Assembly (NCBI GenBank): GCA_947066815.1
Contig: CAMSZT010000019.1
Coordinates: 1-62,384, forward strand
Direction of reading: 5' to 3'
Source of the DNA: an uncultured Lachnotalea sp.
GTDB lineage: Bacteria; Bacillota; Clostridia; Lachnospirales; Lachnospiraceae
Length of the DNA stretch: 62,384 nucleotides
Below the pieces are notes generated by a model. The model was not told the DNA's origin. It saw only the letters and a program-made list of their open reading frames with translations, and made no database searches. Every line of letters starts with the position of its first letter. The stretch's first letter is position 1. Both the position numbers and the translations under genes were made by a program. This document shows positions 1 to 8,863 of this stretch, in pieces.

Positions 1-27
1 CAAAGAGCCAAACTATTTTACACTACC
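1..27. repeat. Terminal inverted repeat, left copy
   Basis: Positions 1-27 match the reverse complement of 62358-62384 at 24 of 27 bases, including an unbroken 18-base match at 10-27 (core AACTATTTTACACTACC). Both copies face outward at the window edges. I infer they are the ends of a multicopy insertion sequence at which an assembly broke. No transposase is inside the window. Confidence 0.6.
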
Positions 28-29
28 CC

Positions 30-560
30 CTAAAACTCTATGTTTCCCGCAGGTTCTTCCTCCTGCGCAAGTCTGTCTTTGATATCCGCCAGTTCCCGCT
101 CAAGATCCCTCACTTTCATGTCGAAGCTCGACATTTTTAACTCGAGCAGAACCGTCTTATCTGTGAGTCTGTCGATCAGGCTCCTCATGCTTTCCGTCAA
201 CAGCAGGATGTTCCTGTTGGTCCCGTGTTCCAGGGCGGAATCCAATTCATTTATCTTTCGTTTGATAATCCCGGCCTCATCATTCAGCGGTCTCAAAATT
301 TCTCTGACCGCCTGCAGATCCTCCAGAACGATCTTCAGCGTGCATCCCATTGTCCCAAGTCTTTTTTCAACTACCTCGCCCCGCCCTTCGAGCACCCCCA
401 GTCTCTCTTCTACAGCCTGAAGCCTCTCTTCCACAGCCTGAAGCCTCTCTTCCACAACTTGAAGTCTCTCTTCGATCCGCGCTAAGCTTTCATGCACCGG
501 CTGCAGATTTTCCTCTAAGAGTATTTTAATTGCCTGTAGATCTTCTCTTGTCAACGCCAT
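30..560 (-). CDS. Coiled-coil protein of unknown function
   Basis: I do not recognise a family. The 176-residue product is predicted to be almost wholly helical. Residues about 20-60 carry heptads of the form ERLQAVE, partly encoded by 21-base tandem repeats, and a second charged helix with leucine heptads fills about 70-165. No signal peptide or membrane segment is visible. I chose the ATG at 560 because a GGGGG-rich ribosome site lies eight bases upstream; a start at 713 would add 51 residues without coiled-coil character and would overrun the promoter. The gene has its own sigma-A-type promoter. Its stop codon is three bases from the repeat at the window end, so the C terminus may have been reshaped by an insertion. 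Such proteins are often phage- or toxin-associated, but nothing nearby supports either. Confidence 0.6.
   Translation of the reverse strand: MALTREDLQAIKILLEENLQPVHESLARIEERLQVVEERLQAVEERLQAVEERLGVLEGRGEVVEKRLGTMGCTLKIVLEDLQAVREILRPLNDEAGIIKRKINELDSALEHGTNRNILLLTESMRSLIDRLTDKTVLLELKMSSFDMKVRDLERELADIKDRLAQEEEPAGNIEF
407..477. repeat. 21-base tandem repeats inside the coiled-coil gene
   Basis: About three and a third near-identical 21-base units (core ACAGCCTGAAGCCTCTCTTC on the plus strand) encode successive heptads with the pattern VEERLQA. The unit is a multiple of three, so copy number can change without a frameshift. Confidence 0.7.
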
Positions 561-591
561 GGATATCACCCCCTGTCCTGGCTGTAGGAAC

Positions 592-620
592 AGTATAGCA
601 TGGGGACAGAAAAGGGTAAA
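592..620 (-). promoter_or_regulatory. Promoter of the coiled-coil gene
   Basis: The minus strand reads TTTACC, a 17-base spacer, then TATACT, about 32 bases upstream of the chosen start. The -10 box is one base from consensus and the -35 box matches at four of six. Confidence 0.5.
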
Positions 621-717
621 CCAACTATCAGCTTCATTTTTCAAGGCGTAACCGGCAGGCTCCGGATCCGGCCCGGCGGCATACCCTATCTTTTCAGTGC
701 GAAGCACCTGCATTAAC

Positions 718-752
718 GTATGCCCTTTGGGTATATATGCCCTTTGGGTATA
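718..752. repeat. Two tandem 17-base units with a CCCTTTGGG core
   Basis: The unit TATGCCCTTTGGGTATA occurs twice in direct repeat. Its core CCCTTTGGG is near-palindromic and recurs at 4893-4906 and twice at 37994-38056. The gap 561-861 otherwise holds only a promoter and a terminator. Confidence 0.75.
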
Positions 753-779
753 TTTCCTTTACATCGGCGCGTACACCCC

Positions 780-812
780 AAAAAACGGGCATGTGCTTTC
801 GCACATGCCCGT
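780..812 (-). terminator. Intrinsic terminator after the sugar-binding lipoprotein gene
   Basis: A perfect 12-base stem (ACGGGCATGTGC and its complement) around a GAAA loop is followed on the minus strand by six Ts. It lies about 50 bases after the stop codon at 862. Confidence 0.9.
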
Positions 813-861
813 ATCACTTTCTCTAGCAGGATCGATCTGCTATGTAATAGATCCTTAGGGA

Positions 862-1968
862 TTATTTCAGATACTCGTCAACGTTGTCTGCGGTCACCAG
901 AACGAAGTCAACCATAACGATCTTGCCCTCGGGAGCTTTTCCGTTGATATCGTCGACCATAGCCTTGATACCAGCATCAAGCTGACCTACGCCGTCCTGA
1001 AGAACGGTAGCACCAAGCTCGCCGGCCTTCACCATCTCCAGAGGAGTCTGATTTCCGTCAACGCCTACGCAGATGATATCGGAACGTCCGGCAGCATTGC
1101 AGGCAGACTGAGCCGCGGAAGACATATCGTCGTTATCACAGATGATAGCTACCAGCTCCTCGCCGTACTGAGCCATTGCGTTCTCGGCTACGGTCGCAGC
1201 CTTCTCACCGCTCCACTGGGTATCCTCGTCCATCACCATCTCGAATTCGGGATGAGGGTCAAGGATGTTGTGCATACCCTCAGTTCTCTGGATCTGAGCG
1301 GAGTTTCCTAAAACACCGTTGCAGTGAACATACTTGCCGCCGTCAGGGCAGTTATCCAACACCCACTGTCCAAGCAGTTCGCCTGCGTACACATCGTCGG
1401 AACCGGAGAAGAGCCATGCTTTCTCCTCGGTGCTAGTGGTCATGGAGTTGAACACGATAACCTTGATCCCGGCATCTGCCATCTGGACCACTGCGGGGTC
1501 GGAAGCCTCCGCCTCACAGGGAGCGATGAACACATAGTCACAGCCCTTGGTGATGCAGTCGTTTGCACAGTTGATCTGAACGTCGGCCATGGTCTGTCCA
1601 TCCAGGATATCTGTCCACTCATCGATCGTGCCGTCTGCTACAAGACCGTTAAAAGTCTCTTTTGCATAAGTATTGATGGGTCCATGGAAGGGGTCCGTCA
1701 GGTTCTTGGAAATGTAACCGACAATGATCTTGCCGTCGCCGTTCACATCGCCGCCCTTGGCATCACCGGCACCGTCTGCGGAAGCCTGAGTCTCTTCTGC
1801 AGCCGCCGTAGTATCCGCGGAAGCCTGAGTCTCCTCTTCTGCCGCTTCTGTCGTCTCTTCAGCCTTGGACTCGGGGGCCTGGGTTTCTTCTTTCTTGTCG
1901 TCGCCGCCGCATGCCGCCAGGCTGAGCACCATCATGGATGCCAACACTACTGCCAACACTTTTTTCAT
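862..1968 (-). CDS. Sugar ABC transporter substrate-binding lipoprotein
   Basis: This is a periplasmic-binding-protein type 4 (RbsB-like) solute receptor of 368 residues. A signal peptide ends in the lipobox LSLAAC with the lipidated cysteine at residue 20, so it should be anchored outside the membrane. Residues about 25-80 are a Glu/Thr/Ala-rich low-complexity linker, followed by the two-lobed sugar-binding fold beginning GKIIVGYISKNLTDPF. The ATG at 1968 is preceded by AGGAGG; an upstream start at 2028 would spoil the signal peptide. It is the last gene of the transporter set, but it has a strong promoter and its own terminators on both sides, which fits the usual higher need for binding protein than for permease. 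The ligand is unknown; the kinase neighbours suggest a pentose, ketose or related sugar. Confidence 0.93.
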   Translation of the reverse strand: MKKVLAVVLASMMVLSLAACGGDDKKEETQAPESKAEETTEAAEEETQASADTTAAAEETQASADGAGDAKGGDVNGDGKIIVGYISKNLTDPFHGPINTYAKETFNGLVADGTIDEWTDILDGQTMADVQINCANDCITKGCDYVFIAPCEAEASDPAVVQMADAGIKVIVFNSMTTSTEEKAWLFSGSDDVYAGELLGQWVLDNCPDGGKYVHCNGVLGNSAQIQRTEGMHNILDPHPEFEMVMDEDTQWSGEKAATVAENAMAQYGEELVAIICDNDDMSSAAQSACNAAGRSDIICVGVDGNQTPLEMVKAGELGATVLQDGVGQLDAGIKAMVDDINGKAPEGKIVMVDFVLVTADNVDEYLK

Positions 1969-2012
1969 TTCTTTTTCCTCCTTTTTGATATGCCTGTATT
2001 CAGGCTGATACA

Positions 2013-2041
2013 ATACTAACACAGACATTCCCAGAAGTCAA
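2013..2041 (-). promoter_or_regulatory. Promoter of the sugar-binding lipoprotein gene
   Basis: The minus strand reads TTGACT, a 17-base spacer, then TAGTAT, 45 bases before the ATG at 1968. It lies between the terminator at 2204-2236 and the gene, so the binding protein can be transcribed independently of the permease. The 306-base gap 1969-2274 holds nothing else that I recognise. Confidence 0.75.
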
Positions 2042-2203
2042 TGTACTTTTAGAATATTCTTAATAAAAGATATCATTTTTTTCTCCGGATATTAGTTATC
2101 TGCTTCTTTCCAGACGTCATAGTCTCTAAAATTTTCAATAAAATCTGCATTATTTTTGACAATTTTGTCTTTTTTCCTGTTTTTCAAAAAATAAATTTTC
2201 ATC

Positions 2204-2236
2204 AAAATATCCCGGCAGAAACTGCCGGGATATTTT
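2204..2236 (-). terminator. Terminator between permease and binding protein genes
   Basis: A 12-base stem (ATATCCCGGCAG and its complement) closes on three bases and is followed by TTTT on the minus strand. The flanking A and T runs make it usable in either direction. Confidence 0.8.
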
Positions 2237-2274
2237 CGGATATCTTTTTTCTGCAGATATAGATTCTCAGAAGA

Positions 2275-3255
2275 TCATTTGCGGCTCTTGCCGTTGATCG
2301 CCATATCCAGCATGACCGTCCCGATGATGACGAGGCCGCGGATGATGGACTGCCAGTTGGCGTCGATGCCGATCATATTGATGCCATTGTAGATGAAGCC
2401 TACAATAAAGATACCGATCAGGACGCCGGGCATGGTAGCGATACCGCCGGCAAAAGATGTACCGCCGATAACGGAGGCGGCAACGGCGTCCGTCTCATAG
2501 CCGACACCCAGGTTGGACTGTCCGGAACCGGTCTTCGCCGCCATGATCACGGCTCCGATGCCTGCCAGGAAACCGGAGAGGGTGTGGCAGATGACGCGGA
2601 TCTTGAACTCGCTGACGCCGGAAGCCACGGCCGCATTGGCATTGCCGCCGACCGCCAGGATATAACGTCCCAGCTTCGTCCAGTGGAACATGATGTACAT
2701 CAGGACAAACACCACCAGAAGGACGAGTACCGGGTAAGGAATCCCTAAAAATTTCCCGTAATACATATTCTTTACCGCCTGGCCGAAGGTGATCGCCTTG
2801 CCGCCGGAGATGACCTGGGCGGCGCCGCGGATGACCAGCTGCATGGACAGGGTCACAACGAAGGGGAACATGTTGAACTTCGCAATGAAGAAGCCGTTGA
2901 TAAAGCCGAACAGAGTCGCGACACCGACACCGATCAGGATGCCCACAACGATCGGCATGCCCGCGTTGGTGATGGTCTGCCCCATGATAACGCCTACCAG
3001 GGCCAGCTGGGCGCCCACAGTCAGGTCGATGCCGCCGATGGTGATACACAGGCACATACCAAAGGCCAGCATGCCGTTGATGGAGATCTGCGTGATCACG
3101 TTGACCAGGTTCGCCCCGCTTATGAAACGGGGATTATAGACCGCAATGGCAATGATCATGACCACCATGACGACACTGACACCGTATTTACCCATAAACT
3201 GACGGAACGTTTCCCGCTCCATTCCTAAGATCTTGCCTTCTTTTTTCTGAGCCAT
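2275..3255 (-). CDS. Sugar ABC transporter permease (RbsC/BPD_transp_2 family)
   Basis: This 326-residue inner-membrane permease of the ribose/galactose ABC class has about eight to ten hydrophobic helices, starting with VVMVVMIIAIAVYN near residue 30. It contains the family-typical loop GGNANAAVASGVSEFK in its second half, which is expected to contact the ATPase. It starts 14 bases after the ATPase gene, so the two are translated from one transcript. Length and topology are normal for the family. Its terminator separates it from the binding-protein gene. Substrate is not predictable from the permease; neighbouring kinases indicate a phosphorylatable monosaccharide. Confidence 0.92.
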   Translation of the reverse strand: MAQKKEGKILGMERETFRQFMGKYGVSVVMVVMIIAIAVYNPRFISGANLVNVITQISINGMLAFGMCLCITIGGIDLTVGAQLALVGVIMGQTITNAGMPIVVGILIGVGVATLFGFINGFFIAKFNMFPFVVTLSMQLVIRGAAQVISGGKAITFGQAVKNMYYGKFLGIPYPVLVLLVVFVLMYIMFHWTKLGRYILAVGGNANAAVASGVSEFKIRVICHTLSGFLAGIGAVIMAAKTGSGQSNLGVGYETDAVAASVIGGTSFAGGIATMPGVLIGIFIVGFIYNGINMIGIDANWQSIIRGLVIIGTVMLDMAINGKSRK

Positions 3256-3269
3256 TGTTCTATCTCCTC

Positions 3270-4781
3270 CTACTTTCCACCGAATTCTTTTGCCAGGATG
3301 ACCTCCTGAGTTGCCGCACCGCTTAAGACCTCCTCACGGCTCACCTCGCCGTTGAGCTTTCCTTCATGATAGACCAGGATCCTATCGCTCATGCCCATGA
3401 CTTCGGGAAGCTCGGAAGAGATCATGATGACCGCCATGCCTTTTGCGGCAAACTGGCACATCAGCGTATGGATCTCCGACTTGGCGCCCACGTCCACGCC
3501 CCTGGTGGGCTCGTCGAGGATCAGCACCTTAGGCCCCGCCATGATCCATTTTGCGATAACGACCTTCTGCTGGTTGCCGCCGGACAGCGAAAACGCATTG
3601 TGCTCGATGCTGCCGGCCTTGACGGTCAGAAGCTTCGCATATTCCGCACATTCCTTTTTCTCCCGGCTCTGATTTAACAGGAGGCCCGGCTGTTTCGCCG
3701 GAAGGTTCGGCAGGGAAATATTTTCCCGGATGGACCGGAACAGACAAAGACCATAGTTCTTTCTGTCCTCATTCACCATACAGACGCCCTTTTTGATCGC
3801 ATCCCTTGGATTTTTGATGGTGATCTCCTCGCCGTTCAGCCACATCTTCCCTTTTTCCAGGGGGTCCAGGCCGAAGATCGCCCTCATGGTCTCGCTCCGC
3901 CCGGAGCCCACCAGGCCGGTAAGCCCCAGGATCTCTCCGGCACGCACCTCAAAGCTGATGTCCTCAAAACCTTTTCCGGTCAGGCCCTCCACCTTGAAGA
4001 CCACGTCGCCGATCTCGCAGTCCGTCTTAGGGAACACATTCTTCACCTGACGGCCCACCATCATGGAGATCAGCTCGTCTCTGGTCACGCCCTCCATGGA
4101 CCGGGCGCCCACATAGGTGCCGTCACGGAATACGGCCACACTGTCACAGATCTCAAAGATCTCGTCCATACGGTGCGAGATGTAAATGATCGCAACGCCC
4201 TTGGATTTCAGGTCGCGGATGGTCGCAAACAGATGCTCCGTCTCCTCGCTGTCCAGGGAGGAGGTGGGCTCATCCATAATGATCATGCGGGCGTCACAGG
4301 ATACGGCCTTGATGATCTCCACCATCTGCATCTGAGCAAGAGAAAGCTTGCCCATGACCGTTGTCGCCGGATATCCAAACCCAAACTGGTCCAGGATCTC
4401 CTGAGCTCTCTGATTTTGTTTCTTCTTATCCAGGAAGATACCGCCGTGGACGTCCTCCCGGTTCAGGAAGATGCTCTCCGCAATGGTCAGGTAAGGCTCC
4501 GGATTTAACTCCTGATGGATCATGGAGATCCCAGCCTTCATGGCATCCACCGGACCCTTAGCGGAATAAGGCTTTCCTTCGAAGGTCATGGTCCCCGCAT
4601 CGGGCTGATGGAGGCCGATGACCGCTTTCATCAGGGTCGATTTTCCCGCGCCGTTCTCACCTAACAGCGCGATGACCTCGCCCTTTTTCACATGGAGCTG
4701 GACGTCCGCCAGCGCCTGAGTACCGCCGAATGCCTTGTAGATGCCTTCGCATTCAAAGATGTACTCATCCTTGTTCCTCAT
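3270..4781 (-). CDS. Sugar ABC transporter ATP-binding protein (RbsA/MglA-like)
   Basis: This 503-residue protein has two tandem ABC ATPase domains, the usual arrangement for the ribose/galactose/xylose class. The first domain has Walker A GENGAGKST near residue 43 and a divergent signature LSLAQMQ. The second has the signature LSGGNQQK and the Walker B region LILDEPTRGVDVGAK. I chose the ATG at 4781, with GGGAGAAG just upstream; a TTG at 4793 overlaps that ribosome site. The gene follows a 185-base repeat element that separates it from the kinase gene, so transcription may come from the upstream operon through that element or from an undetected promoter. It works with the permease at 2275 and the receptor at 862. 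Confidence 0.93.
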   Translation of the reverse strand: MRNKDEYIFECEGIYKAFGGTQALADVQLHVKKGEVIALLGENGAGKSTLMKAVIGLHQPDAGTMTFEGKPYSAKGPVDAMKAGISMIHQELNPEPYLTIAESIFLNREDVHGGIFLDKKKQNQRAQEILDQFGFGYPATTVMGKLSLAQMQMVEIIKAVSCDARMIIMDEPTSSLDSEETEHLFATIRDLKSKGVAIIYISHRMDEIFEICDSVAVFRDGTYVGARSMEGVTRDELISMMVGRQVKNVFPKTDCEIGDVVFKVEGLTGKGFEDISFEVRAGEILGLTGLVGSGRSETMRAIFGLDPLEKGKMWLNGEEITIKNPRDAIKKGVCMVNEDRKNYGLCLFRSIRENISLPNLPAKQPGLLLNQSREKKECAEYAKLLTVKAGSIEHNAFSLSGGNQQKVVIAKWIMAGPKVLILDEPTRGVDVGAKSEIHTLMCQFAAKGMAVIMISSELPEVMGMSDRILVYHEGKLNGEVSREEVLSGAATQEVILAKEFGGK

Positions 4782-4828
4782 TTCTTCTCCCAACTTTTCT
4801 CACCTCTATGCTTTCTTTTTCAGGCCAG

Positions 4829-5013
4829 GTTAGTATGGCCCTCACCAATTAATCACCTGTTTCGCTTGTCTAAATTTCCGTCTGCGTCGTTGTACCCAAA
4901 GGGTATGATATCGTCGGTCAACGATGCCACCGCATCGCCTCCCTCCTCCGCCTAGCAGGCCGAAAATTTATCCTTCGTGAAACATAGTGGTAATTGGTGT
5001 GGGTCATACTAAT
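4829..5013. mobile_element. MITE-like inverted-repeat element
   Basis: The ends 4829-4856 and 4987-5013 are imperfect inverted repeats of about 27 bases (outer core TTAGTATG, inner core CACCAATTA). The interior contains further inverted repeats (GTCGTTG / CAACGAT around 4885-4925) and one CCCTTTGGG-core motif at 4893-4906. There is no coding capacity. The TAG stop of the upstream kinase gene lies inside the right arm. This is the build of a miniature non-autonomous transposon, although I see only one copy here and no clear target duplication. Confidence 0.5.
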
Positions 5014-6514
5014 GTCTGCGCCCCATTAATGTTACTCGCTGCAAAACATCCTTTCCGGCCGCATAAGTATCCTTGAAGAGCTGGTAGTACTCCTCGTAGG
5101 CCTTATGGTCTTCCGCATTGGGAACCACGGTGTGATCCTTGTACTTCACTACCGCAGCACAGCCTTCCTCGATGTCCCGGTAGATACCCGCGCCGACCCC
5201 GGCCGCAATGGCGGAACCTAAGCCCGCCTGCTCTTCCGTGTCCGCCACCTTAAGGGGAATGCCGAAAATATCTGCCTGGATCTGCAGCCAGGGCGCACTC
5301 CTCGCGCCGCCGCCGGAGGCCACCATGGTCTCCGCCTTAAGCCCCAGCTCCCCGCAGACTTCGATGCACTGATTCAGGGCGAAAGCCACCCCCTCCATCA
5401 CTGCCCTCGTCATCTGGGGCCGCCCCGTGTTCAGATTCACGCCCAGGAACACTCCGCTTAAATTGGGGTTCACATGAGGAGTCCGTTCCCCATTGAGGTA
5501 CGGAAGGAAAACGACTCCCCCGCTTCCCGGTCTTACCTTTGCAACTTGTTCATTTATCAGGTTATAATCAGCCGTCTCAAAGAGGCTGTTAAACCACTTA
5601 AGGGATAAGCCTGCGTTCATAATGGCGCCCATGGTGATCCAGCGCCCTTTCTTATAACCGCAGAAGGTGTTGGTGGAAAGCGCCGGATTTAAGATCGGCA
5701 CATCGCTCTGGAAGGACACCTGGCCGCTGGTCCCGATGTTGGAGGACGCCTGGCCCGCCTTCACAATGCCGTTTCCAATGCCCTGCATGACCTGGTCCCC
5801 GCCTCCGGCTACCACGACGGTGGAAGCGGCAAGTCCCGTCTCCCTGGAGGCCGCCTCCGAAACCGTGCCTGCGGCCTCGTCGGTCCCATAGCATCTGGGA
5901 AAGATATCCATGGGTACGCCGACGGCCCCCAGGATCTCCTCCGACCAGCAGTTCCTTCTGATATCAAAGGCAAGCGTCGCCGAGGCATCCGAATAATCGG
6001 AGGAAACCTCCCCCGTCAGCTTAAACTTCAGATAATCCTTCGGCAGGAACGCATATCTTATTTTCTCATAGTTTTCCGGCTCATTTTTCCTCACCCACAG
6101 GAGGGAGGGCAGGAGGAAACCCGTGTAGACAGGGTTCATCACCAGCTCCCGGACTTTTTCCGGCCCGAGGGCCTCTGAGAGCTCCGCCACCTGTTCCGAG
6201 GAGCGGGCGTCGCAGTGGAGGATCGCCGGCCGGATCACCTGGAAATCTTTGTCCAGAAGGACGGCCCCGTGCATCTGCCCGGAAAAGCTGACGCCTTTCA
6301 CTTCCGCAGCCGGCGCCCCGCAGGCGGCAAGGGCCTCCCGCACCGTCACACAGCACGCCTCCCACCATTCCCTTGGATCGTGCTCCGCATAGCCGCCGAA
6401 AGGAGAAGCGAACTGATATGGCCTCGCACTCTGCGCTTTTACATCTCCCGTCTCGTCAATAATGATCGTCTTAAGGCTGGAAGTCCCAAGATCGATCCCC
6501 ATCAAATACGCCAT
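5009..6514 (-). CDS. xylB: FGGY-family carbohydrate kinase, xylulokinase-like
   Basis: This kinase of 501 residues transfers phosphate from ATP to a ketose or polyol, in XylB to the 5-position of D-xylulose. The N terminus has the phosphate-binding motif GIDLGTSSLKT. GQMHG near residue 80 is typical of xylulokinases, and GGGDQVMQGIG near 240 carries the expected catalytic aspartate. Length is normal. The gene follows the ADP-dependent kinase by 50 bases. Its last codons run into the inverted-repeat arm at 4987-5013, which supplies the stop codon, so the extreme C terminus may differ from relatives. Substrate could also be another ketose; the FGGY family is promiscuous and the pairing with an ADP-dependent kinase is unusual. 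Confidence 0.85.
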   Translation of the reverse strand: MAYLMGIDLGTSSLKTIIIDETGDVKAQSARPYQFASPFGGYAEHDPREWWEACCVTVREALAACGAPAAEVKGVSFSGQMHGAVLLDKDFQVIRPAILHCDARSSEQVAELSEALGPEKVRELVMNPVYTGFLLPSLLWVRKNEPENYEKIRYAFLPKDYLKFKLTGEVSSDYSDASATLAFDIRRNCWSEEILGAVGVPMDIFPRCYGTDEAAGTVSEAASRETGLAASTVVVAGGGDQVMQGIGNGIVKAGQASSNIGTSGQVSFQSDVPILNPALSTNTFCGYKKGRWITMGAIMNAGLSLKWFNSLFETADYNLINEQVAKVRPGSGGVVFLPYLNGERTPHVNPNLSGVFLGVNLNTGRPQMTRAVMEGVAFALNQCIEVCGELGLKAETMVASGGGARSAPWLQIQADIFGIPLKVADTEEQAGLGSAIAAGVGAGIYRDIEEGCAAVVKYKDHTVVPNAEDHKAYEEYYQLFKDTYAAGKDVLQRVTLMGRRH

Positions 6515-6564
6515 GGTCTTCGTCTCCTTTTCTGTTTTTTATCCTGCCGGACCGGCAGCTGTTT

Positions 6565-7881
6565 TTACCGAAAACAGGTATGGACCCCCGATACAAAGGT
6601 ATCGCCCAGGCCGATGGTATATTTCGGATGTTCCAGATATCTGGAGGGCACCAGCACCGCCTGCCGGTCGAGCTTAAGCTTCCCCAGCCTTTCGTGGAAC
6701 TCCAGGCCGATGGGGCTTAAGCTCAGCTTCAGGCTTTCCCTGCACTCCTCCACCGTCCCGTACTTCCCGGTCCTGGCCCTGGTCCCCGACATCAGGTTCC
6801 CCATGGTAAGGCCCTTCTCAATATCGATCCCCGTAAGCTCCTCCCCATAATAGAGAGAGTAATCCTTGGTATGGAGCACCACGCCCCGGATACCGCAGTG
6901 GAACATCAGCGCCCCGATCCCCCGGAGTACCGACTCAAGATCCGTGATATCCGTGGTAAGCCCCTGCACCTCATTCTGGGCCACCAGCTCCTCCTCGTTG
7001 GTCCCCACAATATTGACATAAGGGGCCAGACGTTTGAAGAGCATCTCCTTCACCTCGGGGTTCATATAATAAGCCCCTTCCAAATAAGCGATAAAATCCG
7101 GATTCTTTTTCCTCATGATCTCGAAATGGCTGACGATCTGCCCCAGCCGCTCCTCCATGACCGCCGTGTCGATCACCGCGTCAAAGCCGGAAACCAGATA
7201 GGAAGAAATGTCCGCCGCATGCCCGTTCCAGTAATCAAAGAAGCCCGGATCGATGGGCACGGTCTTGTGTATCCTGTCATAGAAAAGGATCAGACGGTTG
7301 GAAAGGGGGATCGCATACTCCTTCCCGTGGATGAGGATCCGGTCATCCTTTGAAAACTGCAGGATCATGTGATAGACAGGAGCTTCGCCGGAGGCCCCCT
7401 CCATGATGGGTACCAGCCTTCCCTCCTTCACCACCTCCATGCCGGGCGCGTCCATCATCCTGCAGACCTCCCTGCACTTATCCGTCAGCTGGACCGCCAT
7501 GGGGAACCCAAGCGCCGCCAGCGCCGCCGCCCCCTGGGCACAGGTACCCCCAAGAGCCGGCTCCGAACGGAAATGACTCTGCAGGTACTCGCATACTTCC
7601 AGACTGGTGATGTCAAAATTGGCTCCGATCCCCTTCATCAGACAGTAGCTGCTGATCCTGGCGAAATCCTCCATGGTGTCAATGGTATCGCCGGCCCTGG
7701 CCGCCGGCTCTTCCTTCAAAAACTCTTTTAAGATCTGATTATAGACATCGATATCCCACTGAAAGACCACGTCATAATTGCTCGTGTAGCCGAACACATG
7801 GCTCCGCCCGGAGTTTCTGCACCACTCGATATCTGCCGCGATCTGATCCAGATAAGTCTCATATTTGTCCTGATATGCCAT
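6565..7881 (-). CDS. ADP-dependent phosphofructokinase/glucokinase family protein
   Basis: The 438-residue product resembles the ADP-dependent sugar kinase family (ADP_PFK_GK), relatives of ribokinases that use ADP as phosphoryl donor in many archaea. Near the C terminus GLGDTFVSG gives the catalytic aspartate motif (GXGD), and NIVGTNEEE near residue 310 matches the NXXE magnesium motif. Length fits the family (about 450). I chose the ATG at 7881, preceded by TTGAGG; the open frame extends upstream to 8067, but that part overlaps the RpiR gene in another frame. It lies 52 bases after the RpiR regulator and just before the FGGY kinase, so it should act on the same imported sugar or its phosphate. 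Whether it phosphorylates fructose 6-phosphate, glucose or something else is unknown. Confidence 0.8.
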   Translation of the reverse strand: MAYQDKYETYLDQIAADIEWCRNSGRSHVFGYTSNYDVVFQWDIDVYNQILKEFLKEEPAARAGDTIDTMEDFARISSYCLMKGIGANFDITSLEVCEYLQSHFRSEPALGGTCAQGAAALAALGFPMAVQLTDKCREVCRMMDAPGMEVVKEGRLVPIMEGASGEAPVYHMILQFSKDDRILIHGKEYAIPLSNRLILFYDRIHKTVPIDPGFFDYWNGHAADISSYLVSGFDAVIDTAVMEERLGQIVSHFEIMRKKNPDFIAYLEGAYYMNPEVKEMLFKRLAPYVNIVGTNEEELVAQNEVQGLTTDITDLESVLRGIGALMFHCGIRGVVLHTKDYSLYYGEELTGIDIEKGLTMGNLMSGTRARTGKYGTVEECRESLKLSLSPIGLEFHERLGKLKLDRQAVLVPSRYLEHPKYTIGLGDTFVSGVHTCFR

Positions 7882-7933
7882 TTTCCTCAACCTCTGTCCG
7901 ATTTTCTGTCTTCCCTCCCCGGAAGGAGGATCC

Positions 7934-8770
7934 TCAAAGCTTATATTCTGCCAGCAGCATCTCCAGCCGGTCCACGTCCTTGGAAGTCCGCTCGGCATTT
8001 GCCACAAAATAAAGAAGCGCGTCGATGACCGCCATCGCATATACATGGGAGATCGCCCCAAACTCACTGAACAGCGGATCCTCCACCGGAATGTACAGCG
8101 TATGATCCGCGATCTGGGAGACCGGACTCCTGGCCGCCCCTGTGATGGCGATGCTCTTCATCCCCTTCTCTTTCCCCAGCTCCAGCGCCTGGATCACCTG
8201 CCTGGAGCTCCCCGAATGGGAGACCGCCACGATCACATCCCTCCTGGTCCCAAGGCTTATATTGCTCAGAAAATACTCCGGGACCAGTGCGCTGCTGGTC
8301 CGGATCCCGAGACGTCCCAGCCGAAATCCCAGGTCGATGGCCACCGGGCTCGTATTGCCCACCGCCACCGCATGTACCATCTCGCTCTCCCGTATCAGCC
8401 TGGCACAGCTTAGGACCACGTTCATATCGAGCCGGGAGGCCGTATTTAACAGGTTCCTGGCGATCCCCTGGAGGATCTCCTTCGCCGTATCCGGATTGTT
8501 CTGATCTCCCCGGTAGCCCACCAGCTGATGCTGCCCCAGGTCCCTGGCCAGATTGATCTTCATCTGATAAAAGCCCTGGTAGCCCAGATGCTTGCACATG
8601 CGGATCACCGTGGCGTCGCTGACGCCGGAAAGCTCCGCCAGCTCCGAAACACTGGCCGAGACCACCTGCTCCGGATACGCCAGGATATAATCTGCCACCT
8701 TTTTCTCCGCGGCAAACATCTGCTGATAATTTTCTTTGATTGTCTCGATCACCAGTGCATTCTGTTCCAT
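7934..8770 (-). CDS. RpiR-family transcriptional regulator
   Basis: This 278-residue regulator has an N-terminal HTH_6 domain (residues about 5-80, with VSELAELSGVSDATVIRMCK) and a C-terminal SIS sugar-phosphate isomerase-like domain (about 125-255, with SHSGSSRQVIQALELG). In this family the SIS domain senses a phosphorylated sugar and controls local catabolic genes. It is the first gene of the sugar operon, and the promoter in front is consensus, so it probably regulates itself and the downstream kinases and transporter. The start at 8770 (ATG, GGGAG upstream) is preferred over a TTG at 8794. Confidence 0.92.
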   Translation of the reverse strand: MEQNALVIETIKENYQQMFAAEKKVADYILAYPEQVVSASVSELAELSGVSDATVIRMCKHLGYQGFYQMKINLARDLGQHQLVGYRGDQNNPDTAKEILQGIARNLLNTASRLDMNVVLSCARLIRESEMVHAVAVGNTSPVAIDLGFRLGRLGIRTSSALVPEYFLSNISLGTRRDVIVAVSHSGSSRQVIQALELGKEKGMKSIAITGAARSPVSQIADHTLYIPVEDPLFSEFGAISHVYAMAVIDALLYFVANAERTSKDVDRLEMLLAEYKL

Positions 8771-8863
8771 ACTGTGCCGCTCCCGCGCTGTCAAGATCTT
8801 CTCTTCTTATGTCCGACGGACCGTTTTGCTCCATTGAACAATTTCATTAATTTTCTATTAACG

